Shown here: piece by piece, positions 25,752-34,594 of the stretch | Numbering within the stretch: position 1 is the first letter of the stretch | How the letters are laid out: every line of letters starts with the position of its first letter | Source of the DNA: Aeromicrobium sp. Sec7.5 | GTDB taxonomy: Bacteria > Actinomycetota > Actinomycetes > Propionibacteriales > Nocardioidaceae | NCBI RefSeq assembly: GCF_036867135.1 | Contig: NZ_JBAJIJ010000001.1 | Span: 1,116,001-1,180,000 of the forward strand | Reading direction: 5' to 3' | Length of the DNA: 64,000 bases | The notes under the pieces: model-generated | Database searches by the model: none | What the model was told of the DNA's origin: nothing | The model's input: the letters and a program-made list of their open reading frames with translations, nothing else | Position numbers and translations under genes: made by a program

Positions 25752-26648
25752 ATGTGGGAGAGTGCCGTCATGGCGAAGACGAGCGTCCTCGACGACTACG
25801 AAGAAACCGGACGGCGCTTCACCGCAGACGGCGTGGGCAGTTTCGTGCTCGACCAGGGGTCTGGCGACCCGGTGGTCTGCATGCACGGTGTGCCTGCGTC
25901 GGCTTACCTTTATCGCAAGGTTGTGCCCAAGCTGGCGGCGCATGGGCTGCGTGGAATTGCGTTCGATCTGCCTGGCCTGGGCCTCGCCGAGCGCCCCGTC
26001 GGATTCGACTACACGTGGTCGGGACTGGGGCGGTGGAGTGTTGCCGCCATCGACGCGTTGGGTCTGGAGCGGTTCCATCTCGTGGTGCACGACATTGGCG
26101 GACCGGTGGGGTTCGAGGTGGCGGCGGCCATGCCCGAGCGGGTGGCGTCACTGACCGTGTTGAACACCGTGGTCGACGCCGAGGACTTCCGCCGGCCGTG
26201 GTCGATGGAGCCCTTCGCCCACCGGTACGTGGGGCGCGCCTACCTCTCCATGCTGAACAAGCCGATCTTTCGAACACTCATGCGCATGCAGGGTGTGGCA
26301 GACATGAAGGCGGTGCCAGCCCGGGAGCTGGACGCCTACGTCGACCTGCTGAAGCGTGGTGACAACGGCGCCGCATTCCTGCAGATCATGCGCGGCTTCG
26401 AACGCACAGCGCAGAAGCAGAAGCTGTATCGGGGAGTGGTCGCCGGCGATCGTTACCCCGTGCAGGTGGTGTGGGGCGAGAGGGATCCCGCCTTGACGCT
26501 GGATGAGCACGGTCAGATCGTTCTACGTGCGGCAGGGCTCTCCTCGTCGGTGAACCTCCCGGGCAAGCACTTCCTGCAAGAGGACCAAGCCGGGCCTCTC
26601 GCGGCGCAGATCGCCGCATTCGCCAACGGGAGCTCCATCACGTCCTAG
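25752..26648 (+). CDS. Alpha/beta hydrolase, haloalkane dehalogenase / epoxide hydrolase-like
   Basis: 298 residues. The oxyanion motif is HGVPAS; the nucleophile elbow is LVVHDIGGPVGFE, where Asp replaces the usual Ser. An Asp nucleophile is the mark of haloalkane dehalogenases, epoxide hydrolases and fluoroacetate dehalogenases. The acid is in VWGERDPALTLDE and the base in PGKHFLQEDQ. No second halide-binding Trp next to the nucleophile (HDWG) is seen, since Ile occupies it, so dehalogenase activity is uncertain. AGGAG (25741-25745) precedes the ATG at 25752; the ATG at 25770 is a second possibility. The gene lies alone between two IS3 remnants, as if brought in or isolated by them. Confidence 0.82.
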   Translation: MWESAVMAKTSVLDDYEETGRRFTADGVGSFVLDQGSGDPVVCMHGVPASAYLYRKVVPKLAAHGLRGIAFDLPGLGLAERPVGFDYTWSGLGRWSVAAIDALGLERFHLVVHDIGGPVGFEVAAAMPERVASLTVLNTVVDAEDFRRPWSMEPFAHRYVGRAYLSMLNKPIFRTLMRMQGVADMKAVPARELDAYVDLLKRGDNGAAFLQIMRGFERTAQKQKLYRGVVAGDRYPVQVVWGERDPALTLDEHGQIVLRAAGLSSSVNLPGKHFLQEDQAGPLAAQIAAFANGSSITS

Positions 26649-26776
26649 GTGTACTCAGCAGACACGTTGGTGACGGTTGGGTCTTGTGAAAGGTAAGGAC
26701 CTCCGGGCTTAACGGAGATGTCTAAGTCGCCCACTGGCCCAGGAGGTCTGAATCGCCCCGGGTCTGGTGGAGGCAT
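26649..26776. other. Spacer with inverted repeat before IS3 end
   Basis: No gene. GACCTCCGGGC (from 26698) and GCCCAGGAGGTC (to 26750) form an imperfect inverted repeat spanning about 53 bp; it may be an end of another degenerate element. Confidence 0.4.
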
Positions 26777-27010
26777 TGGTGTGTCCCGAGTTCAACGTGG
26801 TCGGAATTTCGTGGATTCTCGTGCCACTGTGATGATGCGGTTGCGTTCGAATTCTACCGGGCTGAGCATGCCGAGCTGACTGTGCCGACGCTTGCGGTTG
26901 TGCCAGATCTCAAGGTATTCGAACATCGCGTTGGCCAGCTCGATGCGCGTGTTCCACTTCTGTCGGTCGAGGAGTTCGACCTGCATCCGTGACCAGAAGT
27001 CAGTTGTCAC
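26777..27010 (-). pseudogene. IS3-family OrfB C-terminal fragment with terminal repeat
   Basis: Minus strand 27010-26792 encodes 72 residues: DFWSRMQVELLDRQKWNTR, then EYLEIWHNRKRRHSQLGM and LSPVEFERN. This is the end of IS3 OrfB around and after the catalytic Glu region. The upstream part is absent. The element end TGGTGTGTCCCG (26777-26788) and GTGGATTCT (26811-26819) match the outer end of the IS3 remnant at 24744, so both belong to one IS3 subgroup inserted in opposite orientations. Confidence 0.85.
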
Positions 27011-27330
27011 CTACGGCTGCATCACGCCCGTGTCCTGTTTTAGCTGGGGTCCAGCTGTGACCCGGAGACGATATCGTGAATCAAGTCGCGGCCTGTGGCA
27101 TCCGACCCGTCCGGAAGCACGCGTCCCTGGCGCACCTCGGAAGGTCGTCGATGAGAGCGGGCGCGTCCTTAGTCGCCTCGCTTCGGCTCACGGCGCAACG
27201 CGACGCGCGGTCATCTTGCTGAGACACGTGCGACTGCCAGTGGGATCTCGATCGGCAAGGTGGGTTCCGCACGCGGATCCTAGGCCGTGGGATGTACCAA
27301 TTCTGTAACAAGAGGGCGACTAGATATGCC
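27011..27330. other. Gene-free stretch between IS3 scar and glnA terminator
   Basis: About 320 bp. An AGCTGGGGTCCAGCT palindrome is at 27041-27055. No coding frame with recognisable similarity was seen. Repeat copy B begins near 27290. Confidence 0.5.
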
Positions 27331-27369
27331 GAACGCCCCCAAGTGACCGAAGGTCGCTTGGGGGCGTTC
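27331..27369. terminator. Hairpin downstream of glnA (repeat copy B)
   Basis: GAACGCCCCCAAGTGACC (27331-27348) and GGTCGCTTGGGGGCGTTC (27352-27369) form an 18-bp stem with one G-T wobble and a GAA loop, about 65 nt past the glnA stop. It is likely the glnA transcription terminator and resembles the hairpin at 17447-17481. Confidence 0.7.
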
Positions 27370-27434
27370 GTCCTGATTTGGCGGGGTTTCCGCAGTCGAG
27401 GCCTAACTACCGAAACTGACGGAAACCTGCTGGA

Positions 27435-28856
27435 TCAGATGTCGTAGTACAGCTCGAACTCGTGCGGGTGCGGTCGCAGCTGCACGGGGAGGATCTCCTC
27501 GCTGCGCTTGTAGTCGATCCACGTCTCGATCAGGTCGGGGGTGAAGACACCGCCGGCCGTCAGGAACTCGTGGTCGGCCTCGAGGTTGTCGAGCACCGCG
27601 TTGAGCGAGGTCGGGACCATGTCGATGGCCTCGTACTCCTCGGCGGGGAGCTCGTAGATGTTCTTGTCGATCGGGGCGGCGGGCTCGATCTTGTTCTTGA
27701 TGCCGTCGAGACCCGCGAGCAGCAGCGCCGAGAACGCCAGGTACGGGTTCGCCGACGGGTCGGGGCAACGGAACTCGATGCGCTTGGCCTTCGGGTTCGA
27801 GCCGGTGATCGGGATGCGCACACAGGCCGAGCGGTTGCGGGCCGAGTACACGAGCGCGATCGGGGCCTCGAAGCCCGGGACCAGACGGTGGTACGAGTTC
27901 ACCGACGGGTTCGTGAACGCCAGCAGGCTCGGGGCGTGCTTCAGGATGCCGCCGATGTAGTGACGCGCGAGGTCGGAGAGTCCGCCGTAGCCGGCCTCGT
28001 CGTAGAACAGCGGCTCGCCGTTGTTCCAGATCGACTGGTGCACGTGCATGCCCGAGCCGTTGTCGCCGAACAGCGGCTTCGGCATGAAGGTGACCGTCTT
28101 GTCGTTCGCCCACGCGGTGTTGCGCACGAGGTACTTGAACTTCATGACGTCGTCGGCCGCCTTGAGCAGCGTGTCGAACTTGTAGTTGATCTCCGCCTGG
28201 CCGGCCGTGCCGACCTCGTGGTGACCACGCTCGAGCACCAGGCCCGCGTTCGACAGGTTGGTCATCATGTCGTTGCGCAGGTCCTGCGTCTGGTCGGTCG
28301 GCGAGACGGGGAAGTAACCACCCTTGAACCGGACCTTGTAGCCGCGGTTGTCGTCGATGCCGTCGCTGGTGGACCAGGCGGCCTCCGCGGACTGGATCTC
28401 GTAGAACGACTTGTTGGCGCTCGTGCCGTAGGCGACGCGGTCGAAGATGTAGAACTCGGCCTCGGGGGCGAAGAACGCGGTGTCGCCGATGCCGGTGGTG
28501 GCCAGGTAGGCCTCCGCCTTGCGGGCGACGTTGCGCGGGTCGCGCGAGTAGGCCTCGCCCGTGATCGGGTCGTGGACGAAGAACTCCATCGCGAGCGTCT
28601 TGCGACGCTTGAACGGGTCGAGGTACGCCGTGCCGAAGTCGGGGAACAGGACCATGTCGGACTGGTCGATGCTCTGGAACCCGCGGATCGACGAACCGTC
28701 GAAGGCGACGCCGTTCTCGGCCGCGTCGGCGTCGAACGTCCACGCGGGCAGGGTGACCTGCTGCTGGATGCCGGGAAGATCGGTGAAACGGACGTCGAGG
28801 TACTCGACGCCCTCGTCCTTGACGAACTTGAAGAACTCGTCGGCATTGCCGAACAT
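27435..28856 (-). CDS. glnA: Glutamine synthetase type I (GSI-beta)
   Basis: 473 residues, the standard GSI length. It makes glutamine from glutamate, ammonia and [15 protein letters not shown] and [10 protein letters not shown] carry metal/ATP ligands, and [19 protein letters not shown] is near the active site. The adenylylation loop is present as [10 protein letters not shown] with Tyr401, so control by GlnE is expected. The start is the ATG at 28856, preceded by AAGGAGG. Upstream on the same strand is a four-half-site GlnR operator and a TAGTTT -10 box (28930-28935). It is the Rv2220 (glnA1) counterpart and marks the start of the core block. Confidence 0.95.
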   Translation of the reverse strand: MFGNADEFFKFVKDEGVEYLDVRFTDLPGIQQQVTLPAWTFDADAAENGVAFDGSSIRGFQSIDQSDMVLFPDFGTAYLDPFKRRKTLAMEFFVHDPITGEAYSRDPRNVARKAEAYLATTGIGDTAFFAPEAEFYIFDRVAYGTSANKSFYEIQSAEAAWSTSDGIDDNRGYKVRFKGGYFPVSPTDQTQDLRNDMMTNLSNAGLVLERGHHEVGTAGQAEINYKFDTLLKAADDVMKFKYLVRNTAWANDKTVTFMPKPLFGDNGSGMHVHQSIWNNGEPLFYDEAGYGGLSDLARHYIGGILKHAPSLLAFTNPSVNSYHRLVPGFEAPIALVYSARNRSACVRIPITGSNPKAKRIEFRCPDPSANPYLAFSALLLAGLDGIKNKIEPAAPIDKNIYELPAEEYEAIDMVPTSLNAVLDNLEADHEFLTAGGVFTPDLIETWIDYKRSEEILPVQLRPHPHEFELYYDI

Positions 28857-28918
28857 TGGGCCTCCTTGGCCGCTGGGCGGCACAGGTAGTCGGGTTTCCA
28901 CGTGGCAGACGCCAGCGC

Positions 28919-28946
28919 CTGCCCCCACGAAACTAGGCGGGGGCAG
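28919..28946. promoter_or_regulatory. glnA promoter -10 within an inverted repeat
   Basis: On the minus strand TAGTTT (28930-28935) is a good -10 box for glnA. It is enclosed by an 8-bp inverted repeat, CTGCCCCC (28919-28926) and GGGGGCAG (28939-28946). Confidence 0.45.
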
Positions 28947-28983
28947 TTTCCCGACCGTCAACGGTTTGTTTCAGCCAAGTTAC
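28946..28983 (-). promoter_or_regulatory. GlnR operator upstream of glnA
   Basis: Read on the minus strand: GTAAC, 6 nt, GAAAC, 6 nt, TTGAC, 6 nt, GAAAC. The actinobacterial GlnR box is gTnAC-n6-GaAAC-n6-gTnAC-n6-GaAAC; all spacers are exact and only the first base of the third half-site differs. It should activate glnA under nitrogen limitation. Confidence 0.85.
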
Positions 28984-29026
28984 ATGTGTCGGGCAGGTAT
29001 CGCGCAGGCCGCATCGCCTGCCTCGC

Positions 29027-29032
29027 TAGGCT
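29027..29032 (+). promoter_or_regulatory. -10 box, leaderless RDD gene
   Basis: TAGGCT ends 6 nt before the GTG at 29039; the transcript should begin at or next to the start codon. Confidence 0.65.
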
Positions 29033-29038
29033 CGCCAT

Positions 29039-29404
29039 GTGAACGACACCGAACCGTCGCTCGGCCGGCGCCTCGCGGCGCTGTTCATCGACTGGGTCAT
29101 CGCCGCCATGGCAGCGGCCCTGTTCTTCGGCGTGAGGTACCCGCCGGAGAACATCCCGCAGAACCTGGTCATCACGGCGATCTTCGTCGGTCAGGTCGCG
29201 ATCCTGACGGGGCTGCTCGGGGTCTCGATCGGCAAGCGGATCATGAAGCTGCGCGTCGAGAACCCGGCCGGGCGCCCGATCGGCGTCCCGCGCGCGCTGC
29301 TGCGGTCGCTGCTGCTGACGCTGATCATCCCCGCCCTCGTCATGACCGACGACAAGCGCGGGCTGCACGACCTCGCGGCAGGGTCGCGCGTCGTGCGGTT
29401 CTGA
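29039..29404 (+). CDS. RDD family membrane protein
   Basis: 121 residues, three hydrophobic segments. The RDD motifs are visible: SLGRRLAALFIDWVIA (Arg-Arg and Asp), then GKRIMKLRVENPAGRPIG and DDKRGLHDLAAGSRVV. Function is not established; some RDD proteins act in ion transport. It starts at the GTG at 29039 directly behind a -10 box. Divergent from glnA as in M. tuberculosis (Rv2219A beside Rv2220). Confidence 0.88.
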   Translation: MNDTEPSLGRRLAALFIDWVIAAMAAALFFGVRYPPENIPQNLVITAIFVGQVAILTGLLGVSIGKRIMKLRVENPAGRPIGVPRALLRSLLLTLIIPALVMTDDKRGLHDLAAGSRVVRF

Positions 29405-29423
29405 GGCGTGCGGTTCTCGGCGG

Positions 29424-29807
29424 TCAGTCGGTCGGGACGGGGGAGGCCTCCACGGGGTTGCGCTCGACGCTGACCGAGCGGTCCTGCGCATCGAAGCAGA
29501 ACCGGGCCGTGCCCTCGTACTGCTCGTCCTCGGGGGCGCTGAGGACGAGCGTTCGTGCGTACCGGCACCGGTCGACGTCGAGGGCCGGGAAACCCCCCTC
29601 GGCCACGAAGTCGCGCTCGAGGTCCTCGGACACGATGGCGCCCTCGGCCTCGACGTCCTCGATGGTCAGGCCGTCCTTCGCGATGAGCTCCCCGTAGGTG
29701 TCGGGGGTTATCTCGCCCGACGTGAGCTCGCGCGGCGTGGGCTCGGCGGCGCCGCACGCGACGAGCACGACGGTGGTGGCGGCGAGCACGAGGGCCCGGC
29801 GGAACAC
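29424..29807 (-). CDS. Small lipoprotein of unknown function
   Basis: 127 residues. A signal peptide with lipobox VVLVAC puts the lipidated Cys at 18. The rest is acidic and includes one Cys pair (CRYART and ARFCFDAQ) that may form a disulfide. No family recognised. The GTG at 29807 lies 2 bp after the DUF4191 stop, so it is probably the second gene of that transcript. It converges on the RDD gene with a 19-bp gap. Confidence 0.7.
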   Translation of the reverse strand: MFRRALVLAATTVVLVACGAAEPTPRELTSGEITPDTYGELIAKDGLTIEDVEAEGAIVSEDLERDFVAEGGFPALDVDRCRYARTLVLSAPEDEQYEGTARFCFDAQDRSVSVERNPVEASPVPTD

Positions 29808-29809
29808 GG

Positions 29810-30517
29810 TCAGCCGCGCATCATCTTGCGCGCCGACTTCATCGACGTGGGCACGGGACCGCGCGGCATGGGGGCAGCGGGACGCATGGCGTCGAGGGCC
29901 TTGAGCTTGTTGACGATCGCGGTCTGCTCGGCCGGCTTGACGGCCTTCTTCATCTTCTGGATGTGCCGGTTGAGCTTCGGGAGCGGCACCTGGCCCTCCT
30001 CGCGACCCACGATGACCTCGACGATCGGCACGGACTCGCCCACGATGCGGGCGTGCTTGCGCTTCTCGGAGGCGATGAGCGACTTGACCCGGTTGGGGTT
30101 ACCCTCGCCGACCAGAATGACGCCGGGCTTGCCGACGACCCGGTGGACGATGTCCTGGTTCTTCGTGAAGGCCACGACCGGCTTGACGATCCAGCCACGG
30201 CGCAGCATCTGCAGCGCGCTCGCGGCGGCACCGGCCTGACCCTCGACCTGGGCGTAGGCGGCCCGCTCGGCGCGGCGTCCGAAGACGATCAGTGCGGCGA
30301 GGACACCCGTGAGGATGCCGAACACGACGGCCAGGATGATGCCGAGCACGCCACGGTCGAACAGCAGCAGCATCGCGACGGCGAAGACGCCACCGACGAG
30401 CAGGAACCACAGCAGCAGGATCAACCCGATGTTGGGGTCGGAGTTCTTCGTGATGCGGAAGGCCTGACGCATCTGGGCGATGCGGCCGGTGGCCGGGGCG
30501 GGAGTTCCTGCAGACAT
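29810..30517 (-). CDS. DUF4191 family membrane protein
   Basis: 235 residues with two membrane helices (about 28-48 and 52-74) and a cytosolic C-terminal domain (VVAFTKNQDIVHRVVGKPGV, NRVKSLIASEKRKHARI). It is the counterpart of Rv2219 next to lipA. No function is known. Starts at the ATG at 30517 directly behind a TAGACT box. Confidence 0.85.
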   Translation of the reverse strand: MSAGTPAPATGRIAQMRQAFRITKNSDPNIGLILLLWFLLVGGVFAVAMLLLFDRGVLGIILAVVFGILTGVLAALIVFGRRAERAAYAQVEGQAGAAASALQMLRRGWIVKPVVAFTKNQDIVHRVVGKPGVILVGEGNPNRVKSLIASEKRKHARIVGESVPIVEVIVGREEGQVPLPKLNRHIQKMKKAVKPAEQTAIVNKLKALDAMRPAAPMPRGPVPTSMKSARKMMRG

Positions 30518-30523
30518 GCCGTC

Positions 30524-30529
30524 AGTCTA
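30524..30529 (-). promoter_or_regulatory. -10 box, leaderless DUF4191 gene
   Basis: Minus strand TAGACT ends 6 nt before the ATG at 30517. Confidence 0.65.
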
Positions 30530-30567
30530 GGTGGTCGGTGGGACGTCGGGGCAGCGCACCTCGGGGA

Positions 30568-30660
30568 GGGTTTCGAGGCTCGGGCGCCAGAGCGCACTCG
30601 CACCTCAACCAGCGGGGGCCGGTCAGCGCGCGAGAGCGCACTCGCACCTCAACCAGCGGG
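30568..30660. repeat. REP-like palindrome, copy 1 with half copy
   Basis: GGGTTTCGAGGCTC ... CGCACCTCAACCAGCGGG at 30568-30615, then a second half-unit ending in GCACCTCAACCAGCGGG at 30625-30660. The two arms are imperfect complements (TTTCGAGGCTCG / CGCACCTCAA). The same unit is at about 37043 and 45249. Confidence 0.75.
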
Positions 30661-30687
30661 GCGGGAGCACTCCACCAGCGGGGTCGA

Positions 30688-31623
30688 TCAGGCGCGCGCG
30701 CTCTCGCGGGCCTCGATGGCCTGCTGGTAGAGCCGGCCGGCGCGGTACGACGACCGCACGAGCGGGCCGGACATGACGCCGGCGAAGCCGATCTCGGTGG
30801 CCTCGGTGGCGAGCTCGACGAACTCCTCGGGCTTGACCCACCGCTCGACGGGATGGTGGCGCTTGGAGGGGCGCAGGTACTGCGTGATCGTGATCAGGTC
30901 GCAGCCGGCCTCGTGCAGGTCGCGCAGCGCCTCCGAGACCTCCTCGCGCGTCTCGCCCATGCCCAGGATCAGGTTGCTCTTGGTGACCAGGCCGAAGTCA
31001 CGGGCCTGGGTGATGACGTCGAGCGAGCGCTCGTAGCGGAACGCCGGGCGGATGCGCTTGAAGATGCGCGGCACGGTCTCGAGGTTGTGCGCCAGGACCT
31101 CGGGGCGGGACTCGAAGACCTCGGTCAGCAGCTCGGGGACGCCGTTGAAGTCGGGGATCAGGTTCTCGACGCCGGTGTCGGGGTTGAGGGCGTGGATCTG
31201 GCGGACGGTCTCGGCGTAGAGCCAGGCGCCGCCGTCGGGGAGGTCGTCGCGGGCGACACCGGTGATGGTGGAGTACCGCAGCTGCATCTTCTGCACCGAC
31301 TCGGCCACACGACGCGGCTCGTCACGATCGAGCGCGGAGGGCTTGCCGGTGTCGATCTGGCAGAAGTCGCACCGACGCGTGCACTGCTCGCCGCCGATGA
31401 GGAACGTGGCCTCACGGTCTTCCCAGCACTCGTAGATGTTGGGACAACCGGCTTCCTGACAGACCGTGTGCAGGCCCTCGCCCTTCACCAGGCCCATGAG
31501 CTCGGTGTACTCAGGACCCATCTTCGCGCGGGTCTTGATCCACTCGGGCTTCTTCTCGATCGGGGTCTCCGCGTTGCGGACCTCGAGTCGCAGCATCTTG
31601 CGTCCGTCAGGTGCGATGGTCAC
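30688..31623 (-). CDS. lipA: Lipoyl synthase (radical SAM)
   Basis: 311 residues. It inserts two sulfurs into octanoyl groups to make lipoyl. The auxiliary cluster motif is [12 protein letters not shown], the radical SAM motif is CTRRCDFC and the C-terminal Ser ligand is in VRSSYRAG. The start is the GTG at 31623, which has both GGAAGG and a TACAGT box just upstream. LipB lies 4 kb away across a two-component system and an ABC exporter, whereas the genes are adjacent in M. tuberculosis. Its product serves the E2 protein and glycine cleavage. Confidence 0.95.
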   Translation of the reverse strand: MTIAPDGRKMLRLEVRNAETPIEKKPEWIKTRAKMGPEYTELMGLVKGEGLHTVCQEAGCPNIYECWEDREATFLIGGEQCTRRCDFCQIDTGKPSALDRDEPRRVAESVQKMQLRYSTITGVARDDLPDGGAWLYAETVRQIHALNPDTGVENLIPDFNGVPELLTEVFESRPEVLAHNLETVPRIFKRIRPAFRYERSLDVITQARDFGLVTKSNLILGMGETREEVSEALRDLHEAGCDLITITQYLRPSKRHHPVERWVKPEEFVELATEATEIGFAGVMSGPLVRSSYRAGRLYQQAIEARESARA

Positions 31624-31630
31624 GCCTTCC

Positions 31631-31636
31631 ACTGTA
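31631..31636 (-). promoter_or_regulatory. -10 box of lipA
   Basis: Minus strand TACAGT ends 7 nt before the GTG at 31623; the gap also contains GGAAGG, so a short leader with ribosome site is possible. Confidence 0.5.
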
Positions 31637-31674
31637 CGCCTGCACACCAGCGCCGAGCCGAGGGCCGGAACCCG

Positions 31675-31680
31675 TACTCT
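31675..31680 (+). promoter_or_regulatory. -10 box, leaderless histidine kinase gene
   Basis: TACTCT ends 6 nt before the GTG at 31687; divergent from the lipA promoter. Confidence 0.65.
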
Positions 31681-31686
31681 CGGGGC

Positions 31687-32943
31687 GTGACCTGGCTGAC
31701 CCGCGACTGGCAGCGCCCCGTGCCGACGCCTCGTCTGCTGCGCAACGACCTGGTCCTCGGAGTCGTGCTGGCCCTGCTGTCGGTCTTGTCGCTGGTGGTG
31801 TTCCGCAGCGCCGGAGGTGTCGCCGAGCCGGAGCACGGCAACGAGTCGTACCTCTGGTTCGTCGCGGCGGGGGGCCTGCTCGGCCTGCGACGCCGGTTCC
31901 CGCTCGCCGTGCTGCTGCTGGAGTCGGTGATCTTCGTGGTGATCGGCGAACGGTTCGCCGATCTCGCGCTCGTCTTCACGATCCAGATGGTCCTGTTCAC
32001 CGCTCTCTACGCGGCGTGGGCGTGGTCGCGCACGGCGAGGGCGCTCTACGCCACGACATTGGTCGTCCTGGTCGGCATGTTCGGCTGGCTCTTCTGGAGC
32101 TTCACGCAGCCGGGGATGCTGCCCGGCGAGGGCGACGGTGGCCTCCTCCTGCCGCGTGACACCGCCGTCATCATCTACTCCGTGGCGATCAACGTCGTCT
32201 ACTTCTTCGGCGCGATCGCCTGGGGGCAGGCGGCCTGGATGAGCGCGCGTCGCCGGGCCCTGCTGGAGGCCCAGTTCGAGCGCGAGCGAGGCCACCAGGT
32301 CGCCGAGCGACGGCAGGCGGTGCAGGCCGAGCGGGTGCGCATCGCCCGTGACCTGCACGACGTCGTGGCGCACCACGTCAGCAGCATCGGCATCCAGGCC
32401 ACCGGCGCCCGCCGCATCCTCGGCCGTGACCCGGACCGTGCCGCAGGCGCCCTCGCCACGATCGAGGCGTCGTCACGCCAGGCCGTCGCCCAGATGCACC
32501 AGCTCGTCGGCCTGCTGCGCGAGGGCGACGAGGACTCCACCCGCGAGCCCCAGCCCGGTCTCTGCGACGTCCTGACGCTCGCCGATCCGCACGGCGTGCC
32601 GCGGGTCGAGGTCGAGGTCGTGGGGCAGCGCACCGACGTCGACGGCAGCGTGTCGCTCAACCTGTTCCGCATCGCGCAGGAGGCGGTCACCAACGCCCGC
32701 CGGCATGCCCAGGCCAAGCGGGTGCTGGTGACCCTGCGCTACCTCGACGACACCGTCGAGGTCGAGGTCGTCGACGACGGCCACGGCACACGCGACGACG
32801 GGCCCGCCCCCGCGGACGAGGGTGGGTTCGGCCTGGCCGGCATCCGCGAGCGCGTGGCCATGCTCGGCGCGCACCACGAGATCGGCAACCGCCCGCACGG
32901 CGGCTTCCGCGTGCGCGTCCGGGCGCCGCGACAGACCCGCTGA
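31687..32943 (+). CDS. NarL-type sensor histidine kinase (HisKA_3)
   Basis: 418 residues. Four to five hydrophobic segments in the first 180 residues form a membrane sensor module with little extracellular sequence. HisKA_3 follows: [19 protein letters not shown] with the phospho-His in DLHD. The HATPase has [19 protein letters not shown] (N-box), VVDDGHG and [12 protein letters not shown]. The real start is the GTG at 31687, not the open frame further left, because a -10 box ends 6 nt before it. A LuxR-type regulator follows 24 bp downstream. Signal unknown. Confidence 0.9.
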   Translation: MTWLTRDWQRPVPTPRLLRNDLVLGVVLALLSVLSLVVFRSAGGVAEPEHGNESYLWFVAAGGLLGLRRRFPLAVLLLESVIFVVIGERFADLALVFTIQMVLFTALYAAWAWSRTARALYATTLVVLVGMFGWLFWSFTQPGMLPGEGDGGLLLPRDTAVIIYSVAINVVYFFGAIAWGQAAWMSARRRALLEAQFERERGHQVAERRQAVQAERVRIARDLHDVVAHHVSSIGIQATGARRILGRDPDRAAGALATIEASSRQAVAQMHQLVGLLREGDEDSTREPQPGLCDVLTLADPHGVPRVEVEVVGQRTDVDGSVSLNLFRIAQEAVTNARRHAQAKRVLVTLRYLDDTVEVEVVDDGHGTRDDGPAPADEGGFGLAGIRERVAMLGAHHEIGNRPHGGFRVRVRAPRQTR

Positions 32944-32967
32944 GCGACACCACCCGAGGGAGACACC

Positions 32968-33606
32968 ATGACGACGGTCCTGCTGGTCGACGACCAGGAC
33001 CTCATCCGTACGGGGTTCACGATGATCCTCGACGCCGAGGACGACATCGACGTCGTCGGCGAGGCCAGCGACGGCGCGGAGGCCCTCCGGCAGGTCGCCG
33101 CCCTGCAGCCCGACGTCGTGCTGATGGACGTGCAGATGCCCGGCGTCGACGGCATCGAGGCCACCCGGTCGATCGTGGCGGCCCACGCCGACACCCGGGT
33201 CGTCATCCTCACGACCTTCGACGACGACCAGTACCTCTTCGACGCGCTCAATGCCGGCGCGAGCGGGTTCCTGCTCAAGAACTGCCCGGCCGACGACCTG
33301 GTCAACGCGATCCGCCTGGCGGCCGGCGGCCACTCGCTGCTGGCGCCCGAGGTCACCGAGCGGGTCATCGCCCGGTCCGCACGCAGCGCCCGCGCGGCCG
33401 ACCCGCGGCTCGACGACCTCACCCAACGGGAGCGGGACGTGCTGGTCGCGATGGCCAAGGGCATGAGCAACGCCGAGATCGCCCAGGCGCTCTTCGTCAG
33501 CACCGCCACGGTCAAGTCCCACGTCTCGCACGTGCTCGCCAAGCTCGATGCTCGCGACCGCGTGCAGGCCGTCATCACCGCCTACGAGTCCGGCCTGATG
33601 AACTGA
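32968..33606 (+). CDS. LuxR/NarL-type response regulator
   Basis: 212 residues. Receiver domain: DDQDLI, phospho-Asp in VVLMDVQMPGVDG, Thr in VILTTFDDDQ and Lys in GFLLKNCPADD. LuxR HTH at the C-terminus: LTQRERDVLVAMAKGMSNAE and IAQALFVSTATVKSHVSHVL. GGGAGA precedes the ATG at 32968. It is the partner of the kinase just upstream and may control the ABC exporter 110 bp downstream, a common pairing. Confidence 0.92.
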   Translation: MTTVLLVDDQDLIRTGFTMILDAEDDIDVVGEASDGAEALRQVAALQPDVVLMDVQMPGVDGIEATRSIVAAHADTRVVILTTFDDDQYLFDALNAGASGFLLKNCPADDLVNAIRLAAGGHSLLAPEVTERVIARSARSARAADPRLDDLTQRERDVLVAMAKGMSNAEIAQALFVSTATVKSHVSHVLAKLDARDRVQAVITAYESGLMN

Positions 33607-33642
33607 AGGACGCCGTCCCTCCGTCGGAGGGATGAAGTCCTT
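33606..33642 (+). terminator. Hairpin after response regulator
   Basis: AAGGAC (33606-33611) and GTCCTT (33637-33642) enclose TCCCTCCG/CGGAGGGA (33616-33623, 33625-33632), a nested stem directly after the stop codon. Confidence 0.65.
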
Positions 33643-33703
33643 CGACGCACGGGTGAGGCTCGGAAGCGGTCCTGCGGCCGATGTGGCACGCCGCAGTTCC
33701 TCT

Positions 33704-33709
33704 TAGGTT
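33704..33709 (+). promoter_or_regulatory. -10 box, leaderless ABC ATPase gene
   Basis: TAGGTT ends 6 nt before the ATG at 33716. Confidence 0.7.
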
Positions 33710-33715
33710 TGAGAC

Positions 33716-34594
33716 ATGATCGACGTCCGCAACCTCAGCCGTCAGTTCGGCGACCACCTCGCCGTCGACGACGTGAGCTTCAGTGTCCGACCCGGGCGCA
33801 TGACCGGTTTCGTCGGTGCCAACGGCGCCGGCAAGACCACCACCATGCGCATGATCATGGGCGTCCTCGCGCCCAGCGCGGGCGAGGTGCGGTGGAACGG
33901 GGAACCGATCACCGCCGACACCCGTCGCACGTTCGGCTACATGCCGGAGGAGCGCGGGCTGTACCCGCGCATGAAGATCCGCGAGCAGCTCGTCTACTTC
34001 GCCCGGCTGCACGGCTTCAGTCGCGCCGACGCCAGCTCGCGCGCCGAGGACCTGCTCGAGCACTTCGGCATCATCGACCGCGCCGACGACCTGCTCGACG
34101 ACCTCTCGCTCGGCAACCAGCAGCGCATCCAGATCGCCGCGGCGCTCATCCACCAGCCGTCCGCGCTCGTGCTCGACGAGCCGTTCAGCGGCCTCGACCC
34201 GCTCGCCGTCGACGCCATGGTCGACCTGCTGCGGCGTGAGGCCAAGGACCTGCCGCTGCTGTTCTCGAGCCACCAGCTCGACCTCGTCGAGCGACTCTGC
34301 GACGACCTGGTCATCCTGTCCGGCGGTCGGCTCGTGGCCTACGGCCCGGTCGACGAACTGCGCGGGCAGGGCGCCGAGCGGTACCGGGTCGTGATGGACG
34401 GCAGCGACGCCGCCTGGCTCCGCGACCTTCGCGGGATCGAGGTGCGCGACGTCGACGGAGCGACGGCCCTCGTCGACCTCGACGGCATCACGCCCACCGA
34501 TCTCACCCGTGCAGCGCTCGACCGCGGCCCCGTCGTCGAGATCAGCCGAGCACGCCAGCCCCTGTCCGAGATCTTCCGGGAGGTCATCCGATGA
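33716..34594 (+). CDS. ABC transporter ATP-binding protein (NatA-like)
   Basis: 292 residues. Walker A is GANGAGKTTT, the signature loop is LSLGNQQRIQIA (the LSxGNQ form), Walker B is LVLDEPFSGLDP and the switch His is in LLFSSHQLD. The C-terminal 60 residues are the DUF4162 extension of this group. With the adjacent permease it forms an ABC-2-type exporter; NatAB expels Na+ in Bacillus, but substrate here is unknown. Overlaps the permease gene by 4 bp. Confidence 0.92.
   Translation: MIDVRNLSRQFGDHLAVDDVSFSVRPGRMTGFVGANGAGKTTTMRMIMGVLAPSAGEVRWNGEPITADTRRTFGYMPEERGLYPRMKIREQLVYFARLHGFSRADASSRAEDLLEHFGIIDRADDLLDDLSLGNQQRIQIAAALIHQPSALVLDEPFSGLDPLAVDAMVDLLRREAKDLPLLFSSHQLDLVERLCDDLVILSGGRLVAYGPVDELRGQGAERYRVVMDGSDAAWLRDLRGIEVRDVDGATALVDLDGITPTDLTRAALDRGPVVEISRARQPLSEIFREVIR

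Noticed and set aside
27011..27330. Possible tRNA or integrase attachment site near the IS3 scar
   Set aside because: No cloverleaf or integrase reading frame could be found.
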